Positions 1-11,147 of a stretch of 64,000 nt of DNA are shown piece by piece (within the stretch, counting starts at the first letter, position 1; every line of letters begins with the position of its first letter). This DNA comes from Annulohypoxylon bovei var. microspora (lineage: Eukaryota; Ascomycota; Sordariomycetes; Xylariales; Hypoxylaceae). The stretch is from assembly GCA_022836615.1 (NCBI GenBank), contig MU405241.1:62001-126000 (forward strand). The letters run 5' to 3'. Both the position numbers and the translations under genes were made by a program. The notes below the pieces were generated by a model that saw nothing but the letters and a program-made list of their open reading frames with translations, was not told where the DNA came from and did no database searches.

Positions 1-150
1 AGAAATTAGCGTTCTCGATGGAACCTCCAATGAGGAAGGGTCAGCCAGGCAAGCTCCAATCCAGGACCTTAGCTTCTAAACCCATTCAAACTTCACATTC
101 ACAAGCTACCAATACACCATCTCGAAGACCAGAACCACCCTGCTTACAAC

Positions 151-519
151 ATGGCACAGGGGTTCGTACACCTGTCTCCGTTCGCGTTGCCAGGGTGAAC
201 AATCCGCTGACCGTTCTACAGTTACAGCGTCTTCATCGGCCTCGCCATCGTGGCCGCCATGTGCGTCGCCGCGTGGTTCTTTTCGCCAAAGGGCGAGAAC
301 CAGACGTGAGTTATTATACCATACCATACCATACTATAGTCTCTACATACACCCAGATCCCGATGCTAAACGGGATTAAAAAACAGGACCTGGCGCTCTT
401 CCCTCATCCTCGCCTTCATCAGCTGCTACCTGATGTGGTTCATCACCTTCATGGCGCAGCTGCACCCGCTGATCGAGCCGCGACGAAGCACCGTGCGGGA
501 CGGCTTCCAGCACGAATGA
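151..519 (+). CDS. VMA9: V-type proton ATPase subunit e (Vma9-like), 3 exons
   Basis: Small membrane subunit of the V0 sector of the vacuolar H+-ATPase, needed for assembly of the proton pump of vacuole and endosome membranes. Exons 151-161, 222-305 and 387-519 give 75 residues, the usual family size. The first exon holds only 11 coding bases (MAQ plus two bases of a Gly codon). The joint restores MAQGYSVFIGLAIVAAM, and the second joint gives SPKGENQTTWRSS. Both introns (60 and 81 nt) are GT-AG. Two hydrophobic segments are visible (about residues 6-24 and 36-57), flanking the conserved polar SPKGENQ loop, and the chain ends with the family-like LHPLIEPRRS. The longer open frame starting at base 18 is a different frame and is not the product. 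The gene converges with Arv1. Confidence 0.9.
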
Positions 520-1041
520 GCTCCGAGTCTGCTCTGCTCCCTCTACCACGAAGCGAACCTACGCGGGGACGTAGCCCGGCGCGTGTAGGAATTACCAAGC
601 GTGTAAGAATTAGAAAGACGGAGACGGGCGGGCGGGCGGGCGGGCGTAAGACAAGTTAGCACCCGACGCGAACGCGATGAAAAGAAGAATGGAAGACATC
701 ATGACACTGCCACGGAGCGGACAGGAGAGCAACCGAGCTGAGGTGGGCTTGTACAAACATCACTACCATTGTTTACATTGGTTTCGGCGTTCTGGAAGAT
801 GGTAGAGGCCATCGATACTCGGCAGCTGAGCGGGCCACGCGGCTAGAGAGTCATTTATTTTTTTGCGCGCGCGTGTATCCGGGAATATTAGGAGACATAA
901 TAAACGCACTTCGAACAATGGTTCTATCCCGTTGCATTTGCATTTCATGTCTTCATTACGCTTTCTATCTTCCGCTCGTCTCGCTTCGTGCCCATTAACC
1001 TATTAACCCAAAGCGAAACAACAACCTTAGACGCAGATATA
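520..1041. other. Intergenic, convergent 3' ends of VMA9 and ARV1
   Basis: No supportable gene. It holds the 3' flanks of two convergent genes, a short G/C tandem repeat and a run of T near 860. Short open frames on both strands show no recognisable protein. Confidence 0.6.
625..646. repeat. (CGGG)n microsatellite
   Basis: About five and a half perfect copies of CGGG in the 3' flank of the V-ATPase subunit e gene. The G-rich strand could form a quadruplex; that is inference. Confidence 0.85.
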
Positions 1042-2127
1042 TCATCCGACAGCCAACCTGCCCGCCCACTCCCTAAGATAAAGCACCGCGGCCCAAAGCG
1101 CCCTACCGTCGGCCGCGACGCCGCTCTCGCCGCCCGAATCCACGCCCTCGAGCCCGACAACCCACAGCACGGCTCTCCCGACCAGCCACCTGGCCACGGC
1201 GCCCGCGGCCGCCAGCACGACCGCGACGCCGTACCCGCAATCTAATAGGATCTTCAGCGCCTCCACGTTGTTGGCCACGACGGCCCAGCCCAAGCTACGG
1301 GCGGCGGCCGGCACGTCGTAGTCCCAGATGACCATGAGGATGGGGAACAGCTTGGTGGACGACGACACGAGGAGCGCCGTCGACACCGAGTTCGGCCGCG
1401 CGTACGTGGGCAGCAGCCCGAGGAGCGAGAGCGGCGAGAGCGGCGACGAGGTCAGGAACCGGATGCTCATGTGGAAGGCGAAGGTCGAGAAGGTGCAGAG
1501 GATTACTTGGGTTTCGCTTGTGCGTTAGTAAAGGCACGATGGGTACTAGGTAGGATGGGAATTGGAAGGAAGAGAAACTTACGGAAGAACAGGTACTGGC
1601 ACACGATAGGTTGCCGCGCCAGACTCCCTAGGTTACTCCCCGCCGCAGGGAAGCCTTGGTCGGGCGCGGCCTGCTTCTCGATGCGCGCCCACGTAAGATA
1701 GACATCGAATAGTAGTAGTAGTGTTCCTAAGCGTATAATAGACGGCTGTATCAAAAACTCCGAGTCATCAGCATTGCATTCTCCAAAACCCCAAAACCCC
1801 ACCCCAGTAACCTCCCACACCTATCTGCCAACTGACTCCTAATCCGCCAACCAGGGGCCAAGGAAAGACAAAAAAAAAACATACATCGAACTGGTCCCTC
1901 TCGCGCATGAGCGTGTTGTGCAGCAGGTGCCTGTAGACCTGTGGCTTGATCAAGACGAGGTCTATGAACAGCACGACGAAGTCGTGCTCGACGTACTTGT
2001 CGCAGAAGCGGCCGCAGTTCTTGCACACCGTGAGCCGGATGCCGTGGCCGCTCGACGGGTCGCCCGCGCCCGAGTACTGCGTCCACAGCGTCTTGACCGG
2101 GTGCCGGCACTCGATGCAGATCGGCAT
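1042..2127 (-). CDS. ARV1: Arv1 family ER lipid/GPI homeostasis protein, 3 exons
   Basis: Arv1 is an ER membrane protein needed for normal sterol distribution and implicated in delivery of early GPI intermediates. Exons (plus-strand coordinates) 1885-2127, 1583-1745 and 1042-1505 give 289 residues. The N-terminal Arv1 homology domain carries two zinc-type cysteine pairs, C4-x2-C7 and C35-x2-C38, followed by the typical FCDKYVEHDFVVLFIDLVLIK segment. Exon 2 starts after an in-phase TACAG acceptor and supplies LLLLFDVYLTWARIEKQ, also typical of the family. Exon 3 uses an AAG acceptor and encodes the hydrophobic C-terminal half. The start is the Met directly before the first cysteine pair. Third-exon codons are strongly GC-rich, so that part is less certain in detail. 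Confidence 0.88.
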
Positions 2128-3070
2128 TTTCTTATTTTTATTTTTATTTTTTTTACTTATTTTACTTCTGCCTGCTACCTTGGACCGGAAGAGAGGTGGA
2201 GGAGGGGCATTCACGACGCGCGTGTGGGTGGTGTGGAATAGGTAGGGAAACGTAAGGGATATCGACTATTCCGTTTAACAATTAGCAATTAGCATGTATA
2301 TGATAGGTATTGAGATTATGTGTACCTAGGTATATACCTACTTCATGATGTTCTAAAGTTCAAATGTTCCAGAAATCCATTTCAATAGATTGAAACCTTG
2401 AATGGAAGGTCCCGAAGCAAGACGCCTGCAGGTCGAACCTTAAACTCCATCAGCCTTGCATCCTATCCCTATCTTATCACGCCTCAACCTATATTTCGCT
2501 TAGGTAAGCTATGGATGACAATATCACCATCTTGAAAACATCGAATCGAATCTGTAGGTATATAATCTATAAAAATGCAGATTGCTTACTCCTACTCTTC
2601 CTCTACTCTCTAAGTACCTAAGCCATATTCTAGTCCTTTAGTCCTCTAATACCAACCTACCTTCCTTACCTCCCTACTCTTCCCCACACACCTAAGCACC
2701 AGTAGCAAGCCAGTAAAAAAAGCCAGCAAAGGTACGTATATACCTTATATTCATATATATACAAAAGAGCAAGAGCAAGAAGAAGAAAATACCCACTGCG
2801 GCTATAGCTTCAACTTCGTAGCAAAGATTCGAAATCGAAAAAGAAAAGAGAAAAAAAACGCCATGCGAGGGAACCCCAAAACGCCTCCAGCAATGCGGGC
2901 CACGCCCCAAGATAAGCCCAGCCGGCCGAAGGAGCACGCGGCGTTTTATGTGAAAATGGCACTTGAGTACATCGAATCTCATCTATCGAATTGGTCTTGA
3001 TCTTCTATTATCACTTGTCTTTGCCGCCCTTCCTATTCCATCCCCCCCCTCCTTTAAGTCCGCCCCCATC
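2128..3070. other. Intergenic between LysM gene and ARV1
   Basis: Upstream region of ARV1 and 3' flank of the LysM gene, both on the minus strand. It is A/T-rich with runs of pyrimidines and contains one copy of the dispersed motif TACCTAGGTA (about 2323-2332). No supportable gene. Confidence 0.55.
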
Positions 3071-4981
3071 TCAATCGGCCTTCTTCCCCTTCCCCCCTCC
3101 CATTGCCGTCGGCGGCGCTGAGCGTCCTCTAACCGAGCCTGCCCCATCACTCCTCGCCGTCGAGCCGGAGAGGCCGAAGGTCTGGTTCAGTAGACCGGTC
3201 TCCATTATCCTTCCTGGCGTGCCGCCTTCGTCGCTATTAGTGTCCGTCAACTCGATTAGATCCAGGTCCTCGGGGGGCCGCCTATTAGACCCTAGCCTTG
3301 GGGTACTCGGCCTTCTCGCCCATGCGCCGCGTAGCCACGACTCTATGGATGAAGCAGCCTGCTCGAGGCCGATTCCGTTTCGAGGGTGAGACGTCGCATT
3401 TCGACCTTCCTCGAATGGGCTTTCCACGATCCCCGCCTCTTCCGCCTGGTTGTTGAATCCGAAATGTGCTGTCTCGGATCCCATAACGGACATCGAAGGC
3501 ATCGAGTCGATGTTGAAGCCAGGTAACCGTTTATTGACCCACGTATTGAAGTAATCCTTGGCTGGGCCCGGCGCCTTCACGCTCCTCCCCATAGATCCTA
3601 CCCCTCCTGGCCTCCGCATCCATGCCGGGACGCTATCTCCTTCACCTAAACTAGTCACCCTGCTTCTAGCAGACGATGAAGTCCCGAGACTTGCAGCGGC
3701 TGGTCTAGCGCTAATAGAACTCTGCCGTCTCGATGAAAGCCTTCCTGGGCTATCGATAACTTCAGACGAGTTTGTGATGACTTTCGATAGATCGAGTGAG
3801 TGTCGCGGTGTCGAGAAGGTGGACGTTGTGTGGATACTCTTCTTTCGTCTCGGGGGGAAATAGCCCATCGTTTTCCTCGAAACTCTCACGATTTCAACAG
3901 GCTCTTGGATCGAATCGAGCTTAACCCATCGCACATGGGTCCAAGGGGGTTCCTCATCTTCCTCTGCGGGCTGTCCCGCCGACTTCCCACTGATGGACTC
4001 GAAGTAACTATCGTGAAGCGTTTGTCGTCGCTGCGAAGTAGACGTGGAGGGGAAAGTGAAATCATTAGTCTGCGGCGTGGTAGCTAGATGATCAACCTTC
4101 CCGGAATCCTGCGATGGGGGATCGCAAGGGCGGCCTTTAGTTTCGCACGCGTCGACGGGTATCATTAGCTGTTTCCGTATCTGGATATTGTCCCTAGACC
4201 ATAGACCATTTGCCTTCTTGAATGCGTGTTCTTGACACCTATATCGAAGAACAATACCCGCGTATGTGTCCGTAGGTTGTACATGGTGCAAATAGACCAG
4301 ATGCTCCTCCGTAATGGAATCCCTTGTGTTTCGTGGAGTCTCGTCCGAGTTCCTCCTCTTATATCGGCCCGCAACATCTAAACCGCCGTTGACTCCCTCG
4401 TAGCTTTCTAACACACTAGCTCTCTTCCTAGCTTTCAGTTGTGCCTCTCGCTCCGCGAAGGATCCTGCGGCGATATCCCTGGCGCCCGGCCGCGATTCCT
4501 CCGGGGGAGCCGGTCCCCAGCTGCCAGATGACTTGCCGGATTTTGCAGTACTACCTCCAAGTCCTTTCCATGTTGATTTCGGTCGTGACTTATTTCCGTT
4601 ACGGCTATTAGGGCGCGACGGTTCACTAGTATAACCACCATCTAAGAAGGAAGATGCAAAGTCCTGGACGGAGGCCCAACTTGGTGCCCATGAGCCCTCA
4701 AGTAGTCCACGGGAAAATGCAGCATTAGAAGGAGTCGTCTGTCCGCTCGAGAGAAGCTTGCTGTTGCCGAGGCGCGCCGATGGCATTGGACTCACACCCC
4801 GGCTGGGAGTAGGACTCTGGCCAGGTGCCAAGCTTGGGGTCTTCGGTGCATCTCCATCTCTAGTAGTAGCAGCCTTCCTACTCCGCGACCTCACACCGGT
4901 AGTATCGTCCACGCCGGCTGGGACCAGACCGGTTGTAGACCTTGGTGCAGTGGGGCCTGATGTCCAACCCGTATCGGCCAT
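3071..4981 (-). CDS. Intracellular LysM-domain protein, single exon
   Basis: 636-residue protein with one LysM module at about residues 229-277 (YLHHVQPTDTYAGIVLRYRC through the RKQLMIPVDAC end), the pattern of a single beta-alpha-alpha-beta LysM fold. The rest is low-complexity, rich in Ser, Pro, Arg and Gly, and looks disordered. There is no N-terminal signal peptide and no membrane segment, so the protein is probably cytosolic or nuclear, unlike secreted LysM effectors that bind chitin. Related single-LysM proteins without a signal are widespread in filamentous fungi, and their role is not established. The start is the first Met of the frame; no intron is needed. Ligand and partner cannot be told from sequence. 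Confidence 0.85.
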   Translation of the reverse strand: MADTGWTSGPTAPRSTTGLVPAGVDDTTGVRSRSRKAATTRDGDAPKTPSLAPGQSPTPSRGVSPMPSARLGNSKLLSSGQTTPSNAAFSRGLLEGSWAPSWASVQDFASSFLDGGYTSEPSRPNSRNGNKSRPKSTWKGLGGSTAKSGKSSGSWGPAPPEESRPGARDIAAGSFAEREAQLKARKRASVLESYEGVNGGLDVAGRYKRRNSDETPRNTRDSITEEHLVYLHHVQPTDTYAGIVLRYRCQEHAFKKANGLWSRDNIQIRKQLMIPVDACETKGRPCDPPSQDSGKVDHLATTPQTNDFTFPSTSTSQRRQTLHDSYFESISGKSAGQPAEEDEEPPWTHVRWVKLDSIQEPVEIVRVSRKTMGYFPPRRKKSIHTTSTFSTPRHSLDLSKVITNSSEVIDSPGRLSSRRQSSISARPAAASLGTSSSARSRVTSLGEGDSVPAWMRRPGGVGSMGRSVKAPGPAKDYFNTWVNKRLPGFNIDSMPSMSVMGSETAHFGFNNQAEEAGIVESPFEEGRNATSHPRNGIGLEQAASSIESWLRGAWARRPSTPRLGSNRRPPEDLDLIELTDTNSDEGGTPGRIMETGLLNQTFGLSGSTARSDGAGSVRGRSAPPTAMGGGKGKKAD

Positions 4982-6074
4982 GTTCTAGGACGATACGAGC
5001 CTAAGGAGGCTAGGGCTGACGTCGACGGGTAGAGAACATTGATTTCATCGGAGAAAACGTAACTCGTGAGCGGTTTTCGTTCTTATCGTCGGCGCGGAAC
5101 CTATGTCCAATCCAATATCTGGGGGGCTTTGGATCAAATCGGGAATCGGCCGAACGGGGACATGCGTGAATGCTGCGTCAATGGGACTGGGACGTACGTG
5201 GATTGACTTGTGCGGTGAGGGTCGGATGTGTAACTTCAAGAAATCTAAGAGATCTAAGATATAAAAAGAAAGAAGGAAATATCAAGTCCGGTGATGGGGA
5301 ATGAGGATGTATCAGAATGATTCGAGTCGGTTAATCTGCGTGCTACGGGTCTCACTATTCCAAGGTTGTTTGTCAGAAAGAGTTAAGAGTTTACATTAAA
5401 CAGCACGAGTTCTCGTTTTGTCCAATTGTACACGTACCATTGGACCCCTTTAAGGACATACAATTCGACAAGGGTATGCACGTCATGTACTGGTATCTAC
5501 GGCATGTACCTAATGTACTGTACAAGTACCTTTAGCCCCATATGGCTAGTACCTTCACTAATAACATCCAAATTTAGCGCCACCAGGATACACTCTGTGG
5601 CCAAGACGGCTGGAACGGCGCTGTGGACATCGGATGCCCGATCTAACGATCACTACCTATGTAATTGAGCCCATTTACGAGAGTTGGATAACTTGGATAA
5701 CTTCATATCATTATGCTCTCCTAGGAATCATATAAATTCTACTTCAAATATTTTACAAATAAGGGGAGCATTCCCCACGGTCCCAGCACTTCCGTAGCGT
5801 TGTTCCCTAGTTCAGAATAGATATTCTTCAAGTCTCCTATTCATCGTTACGCTCGTAGCTGCGGCCTATCACAAATAGGAACGCAGGCTGCGGGCTGAAA
5901 AAACCACGAATCTGGGTCGCCAAGACAAATTATTTGTGTGGACGTTGCAGAAACGGTGTTGCCGGCGGCCGTCAGGTGCGGGCGAACCCACTGCCCAAGG
6001 GCTCCGTGAGGCTCATCGTTGCAAAAAGGGGGATTTGATACCATTATTCCCGAGTTAGTTTATTTTCGAGGAAT
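4982..6074. other. Intergenic region upstream of the LysM gene
   Basis: About 1.1 kb. It includes the LysM gene's promoter side (upper end) and the 3' flank of the interrupted gene. Between 5470 and 5535 lie several GTACNN and CATGTAC words with short inverted repeats. Open frames are short and unrecognised. Confidence 0.5.
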
Positions 6075-7367
6075 TCACCGCAGCCCGTACCATGAGTACA
6101 GCGGCATCAATCGTGTCTCGTCCTGGGCGGCACGATCAAAGATATCCCCATCTCGCCCAGCCCACATCCGCCGCACCGCCTCCCACGTAAACCGGTTCCC
6201 GTCGACCCCGACATCCCCAAGAGCGGCATGTCGCAACACGCTTTCCACCCAAGCGTGGCAAGCCCTCTCGCGCTCCTCCGTGAGCACGGCTGATACCCGT
6301 CGCAGGCTCGGAATGGCAGCCTCCTCTTCGGCCTGCAGGTCGAACAGGAAGCGCATCGCCACGCCGATCTTTACCCGCACGACGCCGAGCTCTTCGGCCA
6401 GCCTCCCCTCTTCCAAACCCAGCGGAATGGTCTTCCCTTCCCTAACCAGCCTCTCGAACGAGACAGGCCGGCTGAGATGCGCATCGTCCCCAGTCCGCAC
6501 CATCAGCACGCGGCACTCGGGCATCAGCCGCTCCAGCCACGCCGCGACTTCCTAGTGCTGGTTGCGGCCCCCGATCTCCGGAACGGGCTGTACCGGACAC
6601 TCCACGGGCAGCACGTGCTCGTCGGCCACGAGGACCACGGCGCGGAACAGATGGCGCAAGGACAAGCCGTGCTCGCACCACGTCCGTGCCGTCCCAGGGA
6701 AAGCACCGCTAGCAGCGTCCTCGCACCGCAGCCGCACGACCTCGCTCCCGAGCCGCGCCGCCGTCGCATCGCACAGCCGGCGGTGGGCAGCCACCACGCC
6801 GGGAACACTCCAGCCCGCGGACTCGCTCGCGGGCACGCGCAGCGCCTTAGCGAAGAAGTGGCGCCGCTGGAGGTTTGGGCGCCCGCCGTGCAGCGCGTGC
6901 CACGCGCGGTAGATGTAGCAGCCCAGGCGGCGGTCGGTGTAGCCGTGGCGGTGGCCGGCGCTGTCGGGCCTGGGGCCGCCGCCCACGAAGTAGACGGCCG
7001 TCTGCTTGTTCGCGTAGTCGCAGATGTCGGGGAACCAGCGCGTGGCGTCGCTGTCTTGATCCTGGGGCGCCGGCGCCATTTCAAGATTGCGCGCCCAGCC
7101 TGTGCGGAACGTCGGGTGGCAGCGCAGCGAGGCGCATGCTTCTTCGTGGAAGATGTCTCCGAGGTGGCCCCGGACTAGTCCTAGCTCTTCGGGGGTGAGG
7201 GGGGCGGATGCGGCACGGACGGCATATTTCTGGTTGAAGTCCATGTCGTCCAAGTGTTTCGGGCCTGGATACGAGTCCCGGGGCAGCATGTAGGGTGAGA
7301 ACGGAGAGTTGCTGTTGATTATTATATCCCGCGTCTTAGATGTGGTTTGCAGCTCGTGAGAATCCAT
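6075..7367 (-). CDS. Unrecognised protein, reading frame interrupted by one in-frame TAG
   Basis: A frame from the ATG at 7367 runs 271 codons to a TAG at 6554-6552, then continues in the same frame without another stop to 6075 (431 codons in all). Both halves have the same GC-rich codon use. The second half (MPECRVLMVRTGDD, then a charged helix-rich tail ending SWYGLR) reads like the natural C-terminus of the first. Two explanations fit. (1) A single nonsense change makes it a young pseudogene or truncated protein. (2) The TAG is the 3' splice site of a tiny in-phase intron, 6552-6593 (42 nt, GTACAG...CACTAG), giving 416 residues; that is very short and lacks a clear branch site. I do not recognise the family and see no signal peptide or membrane helix. 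It lies in tandem upstream of nothing obvious and before the FarB gene's 3' end. Confidence 0.6.
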
Positions 7368-7842
7368 CGTGTTTCAGTGATGCGCTGTGTAGTCGCGATA
7401 CGTGGTGGGTGATATCATTGAAATATGTTTCTCCTTGTAACTTTTTTTTTGGCCCGAGTTTATAAGGGAAACACCCGAACTTTAAGGGGCGTTTTAAACG
7501 ATAAGTTTTTACTAACATATATTGTTAGTACGGTATTTATCAAGTTATATAAGTACACGTACGCCATCGCGTAGTTCATATATGTAATTTTGACATGTCT
7601 TAGATAGCTAATATCACCCATATCTCAAAGCCATCCTCCCGGCCGGGTTTATAGAATTCATCTCAAAGCAGCACACCGAAACTCCTAGCAAGAGAGATAG
7701 TACAAGCCCCATTCCATGCTTTACGTAATTCGCTCCATGTAAGAAATCAGCCAAGGCATACTCAGCCTATAGGCATATCAATACCAGCCAGACTTATTTC
7801 GTTCCCGTTAATGCCGAAGAATTGGAACCTAGAATAGTGTGT
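7368..7842. other. Intergenic between FarB 3' end and the interrupted gene
   Basis: 475 bp, A/T-rich, containing a run of T at about 7442-7450. It is the promoter side of the interrupted gene. No gene or clear element seen. Confidence 0.5.
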
Positions 7843-10800
7843 CTATATTAGCAATGATTCCAGATCGGTAGGTTGTGCCACGTACCAGTCTTCAACATTC
7901 AATGTCGCCGGGACAGGCTGCCCCTGAGCGGATCCCGTGCTCCAGCTATCAGGACTTTGACCATCTGGTAATGTCGTATTTACTTCGCTGCCTGGCCATA
8001 AGTTATTGTTCTGGGGTTGAAACCCTCCTATTCCTGGTTGCAAAAAATTGTTAGCTTGCTGGGGACTTGCATTCGTCGTTTTGTTCGGCATTCGAGGTTG
8101 GAACTGGCTGGTTTGCCCGGGCGACTGTGGGGACATACCAGCCTGTATCGGATTAACGAGACTTGGATCTAAGCTCTGTTGGTTTTGCGGCGGCGACATC
8201 TGCGGTAGCGGGATCTGCGAGCTCTCGGGGAATAGTTGGTCCGGCTGGAAGTTCTCCCAAAGGGCTTGTGAAATATTCGGCGAGTTACGAGTCACGAGGT
8301 ATAGGTCTGGCGGCGTGGTTGGGAGGGAGAAAGAAGGATTGAATGGAGTCGCGGGTCGAGTGTGTGGCCGACTACTGGTTCCTCCCATAAAAGTGTCTCC
8401 AGATCTAGCATTCGGTGAGTTGATAGGCGGTCCCATATGAGGTTGATTTTGAGCTGATTCGTTCCTTGGAGTCTGCGGGCGCGATCGTTCGTATGATTCC
8501 TGATGCACTGGTGTATTTATACTAAAGTCAATAGCCATCTCGTCATACTTTCGTTTTGCTGCAGCTGCAGCTTCTTGTTGTCTCTGGTGGTGCTGCTCTA
8601 ACTGAGCTAAGCTCTGCTGGACTTTCTTGTGACGTTTTCCCGCAGCTTTCTGCAACCTTTCTTCCAGAGTTTTGTTGCCCAATATCGATTCGAATAGTGT
8701 GTAGACCATCTTCCCCACGAGCCAGACTCGAGAAACCTCCTTGAGTGCTTCCATGCAAGTCCGGATTCGAACTTGTGTAACTTGCTGAATGGAGGGGACA
8801 GGCGATCTCATCTGATACACATGCATGATGAGAGCAGAGAACAAGCTATAAACAACAAACGCCGGACAATAGCGGAGCTCATCGTGTGCCGATAGGTTCT
8901 CGATAATGGACGTGATCATCCCTGCCGCCTGGAATGCGATATTTCGTGAAGGGTAAGAAGAATCATCCGGGAACCTAGCCGCGTTACTATGATTTGGGGG
9001 CATATGCGCTCGGTGTAGGAGGCAGAGGGTAGTATAATAGTTGGAGTGGAGTAATGCGCTCCAAAAATGATGCCGCGGCATCTCCCAATATACCAGCTTG
9101 GGACAGTTTTGTAACCAATCCGCCAAAGCCATATCACTATGAGTGAGATCGATGGCATTCTGACGTCGACCCTTAGACGCCACCGAGTACTGTTGAGACA
9201 GGACCAGACCCATGATCTCACAGAGTTTGACATATTGTAAGAAGAATTGGACGTGAATGGAATCAGGGGCGGATCCACTCGCGTTATCTGGTTCATCTTC
9301 GATAAAATCGTCCTCGGTTAACATCTCAACATCCGAATCGTCTAGATTAATATTGCATGGTCGCCCAAGCGCAACCGCAACGGACCGATCTCGGGTGAAT
9401 AATGTCCACCAGATACGCTTCCATAGCCTCTTATCGGCTTTGCTCAGCTGCGACGCCTCCACGCTTCTATGCATCCCAGAACCTTGAGCAACGATGAGGG
9501 CAACTCTACTCCAATAAAAGACATTTTTAGTAACATCCTCCGGGCCTTCCCAATACCATCCCATAAGGAGTAAGGCCTGGACTATCGTCACGCGATCGTC
9601 CTCGTAATTAGCATCATAGAGGGCCTTTGCTCTCTTATAGAATGTCAACGCAGCTGGAGTGGTCGAGCCGTTCGCGTCCATGAGCTGTTGATTATTACAA
9701 ACTCGCGAACCAGCAAGGAGGACGGCTTGTAAAAGGAGTAACGAAGGCGGGTTCTTGGCGTCCCGATACTGTTTCATAAACCGAATCTTATTTATGACAG
9801 GTACTATAGGATGTACCCATTTAAAGTAGGAATCGATGAGCTCGTCGCAAAGGGACCTAGGTGGTAGTAAGAAAGCACCTCGTTGATGCAGGATATCGAT
9901 CTCGATGTTGTCCAACTCTGTCAAGCGGGCCCTAGATCCGCGCACATTCTCGGGGAGCGGATAATGCACAACATCTGAAGCTCCTTGACGATCGTGAACC
10001 AATAGCGTCAAATTCGACGACTCCCCTAGAAAAGCTACTCTGCCAGCTTCGGTGATAGGGGCTCTTGTAAATTTCGGTTTCATGATCAAGTTAACGTATG
10101 TATCATTGTCAACCTCCTCTTTCCTAGCTTGGGTCTCCGAGAGAGTTGTGGAAGGTATACCCTCTGGGGAGTGGTACACGGCGGGTCGCGCTGGGAAGGT
10201 GTTCGACGAACCAGCATTTGGCGGTGGTGGTGCTGGTGTTGGTAGTGGTTTCGGAGAGGGGTCGTCGATGACATCTCCACGATCACTATAGACGCACTAG
10301 TCAACCACGTTGCACTTTATTGTCCTTCAATAAGGGGTGCAAAGACTTTGTACACACCTGTCCGAGTCTTTTGAGGTGTTTGCCTGGGTTTTCTTCCTCT
10401 TAGGTTGTGGAATCTTGCATTCGATTGAGAAGGCGACGCAGTTGGTGCACGGGACACCGAGGCTCGCCGCATCGCATCGCACCTATTACGCTGTAAATAT
10501 CGTTCCCCTCCTTGCATGAACATTTGGGTGGTCGCATGTGTTTGAACTACCTAGTAGCGAATTGAAATGAAATAAAATGAAAGACCATTTCGTACCTTCC
10601 TAGCATGGCATGTCTGTTGGTAGCCGAATAGTCAGTTAATAGATTCTAAGATGCGAGAGGTAACGGGTAACGAGGTAAAAGGAATATGGGCCGCATTGTC
10701 GAGATGCCTCGGCATGTCTAGAATAATCCCACCTCGAGCCCCAGAAGAGGTAGCTCGGTCGCTTAGAATAGAACAGATTAAAAGGCCCAAACAACCACCA

Positions 10801-11147
10801 ACTCCTTCGAAAGAAATAAAGTAAAGGATTTGAATTACGCACCTCGCACGCTCTCGAAGCTCGTTGTCTAATTGAAGTTTACCCTCAGTCAGCTAATTGA
10901 TCACAGCCTCGTAGACGTATATGCGACACCACAACATGGGCGCTTCCACGAACCTTCGAAAACTCATCTGGCCTTGCGCATTCTGGATCGACGCCGCCGA
11001 CCCTGGCGGCGTGTTCTGAGAAGGAGGCGTAGATTGCGACGGCGAGTTCGCGTGCTGCTGCAGCTGCTGTTGCTGTTGCTGCAGCTGCTGACTTGCTAGC
11101 TCACCGCTGCCGGGATTCATATCGACGTCCATCGAGGTTCGAATCAT
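7843..11147 (-). CDS. farB: Zn2Cys6 transcription factor, FarB / cutinase transcription factor 1-beta type, 5 exons
   Basis: Fungal regulator of the FarA/FarB-Ctf1 family, nuclear activators of fatty-acid use and, in plant pathogens, of cutinase genes, acting at CCTCGG cores (family knowledge). Exons (plus-strand coordinates): 10954-11147, 10843-10867 (25 nt), 10596-10613 (18 nt), 10358-10482 and 7843-10285; 934 residues. The joints restore a perfect binuclear zinc cluster C72-x2-C75-x6-C82-x8-C91-x2-C94-x6-C101 (CETCHARKVRC, then GVPCTNCVAF), followed by a basic PKRKK linker. The N-terminus is Gln-rich. The fungal-specific TF middle domain covers roughly residues 260-500 (FKWVHPIVPVINK, then LLMGWYWEGPEDVTKNVFYW). 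A short Lys/Gln helix follows and the C-terminal 250 residues are Pro/Gln/Asn-rich, probably activating. All introns are GT-AG. The protein sequence in the large exon closely matches what is expected for FarB/Ctf1-beta rather than FarA. Confidence 0.93.

Noticed and set aside
18..659. 213-codon plus-strand frame at the left edge
   Set aside because: Runs through VMA9 introns in another frame; low-complexity and Arg-rich.
6477..7178. Plus-strand open frames over the interrupted gene
   Set aside because: Long only because of high GC; they share no recognisable domain and oppose a better-supported frame.
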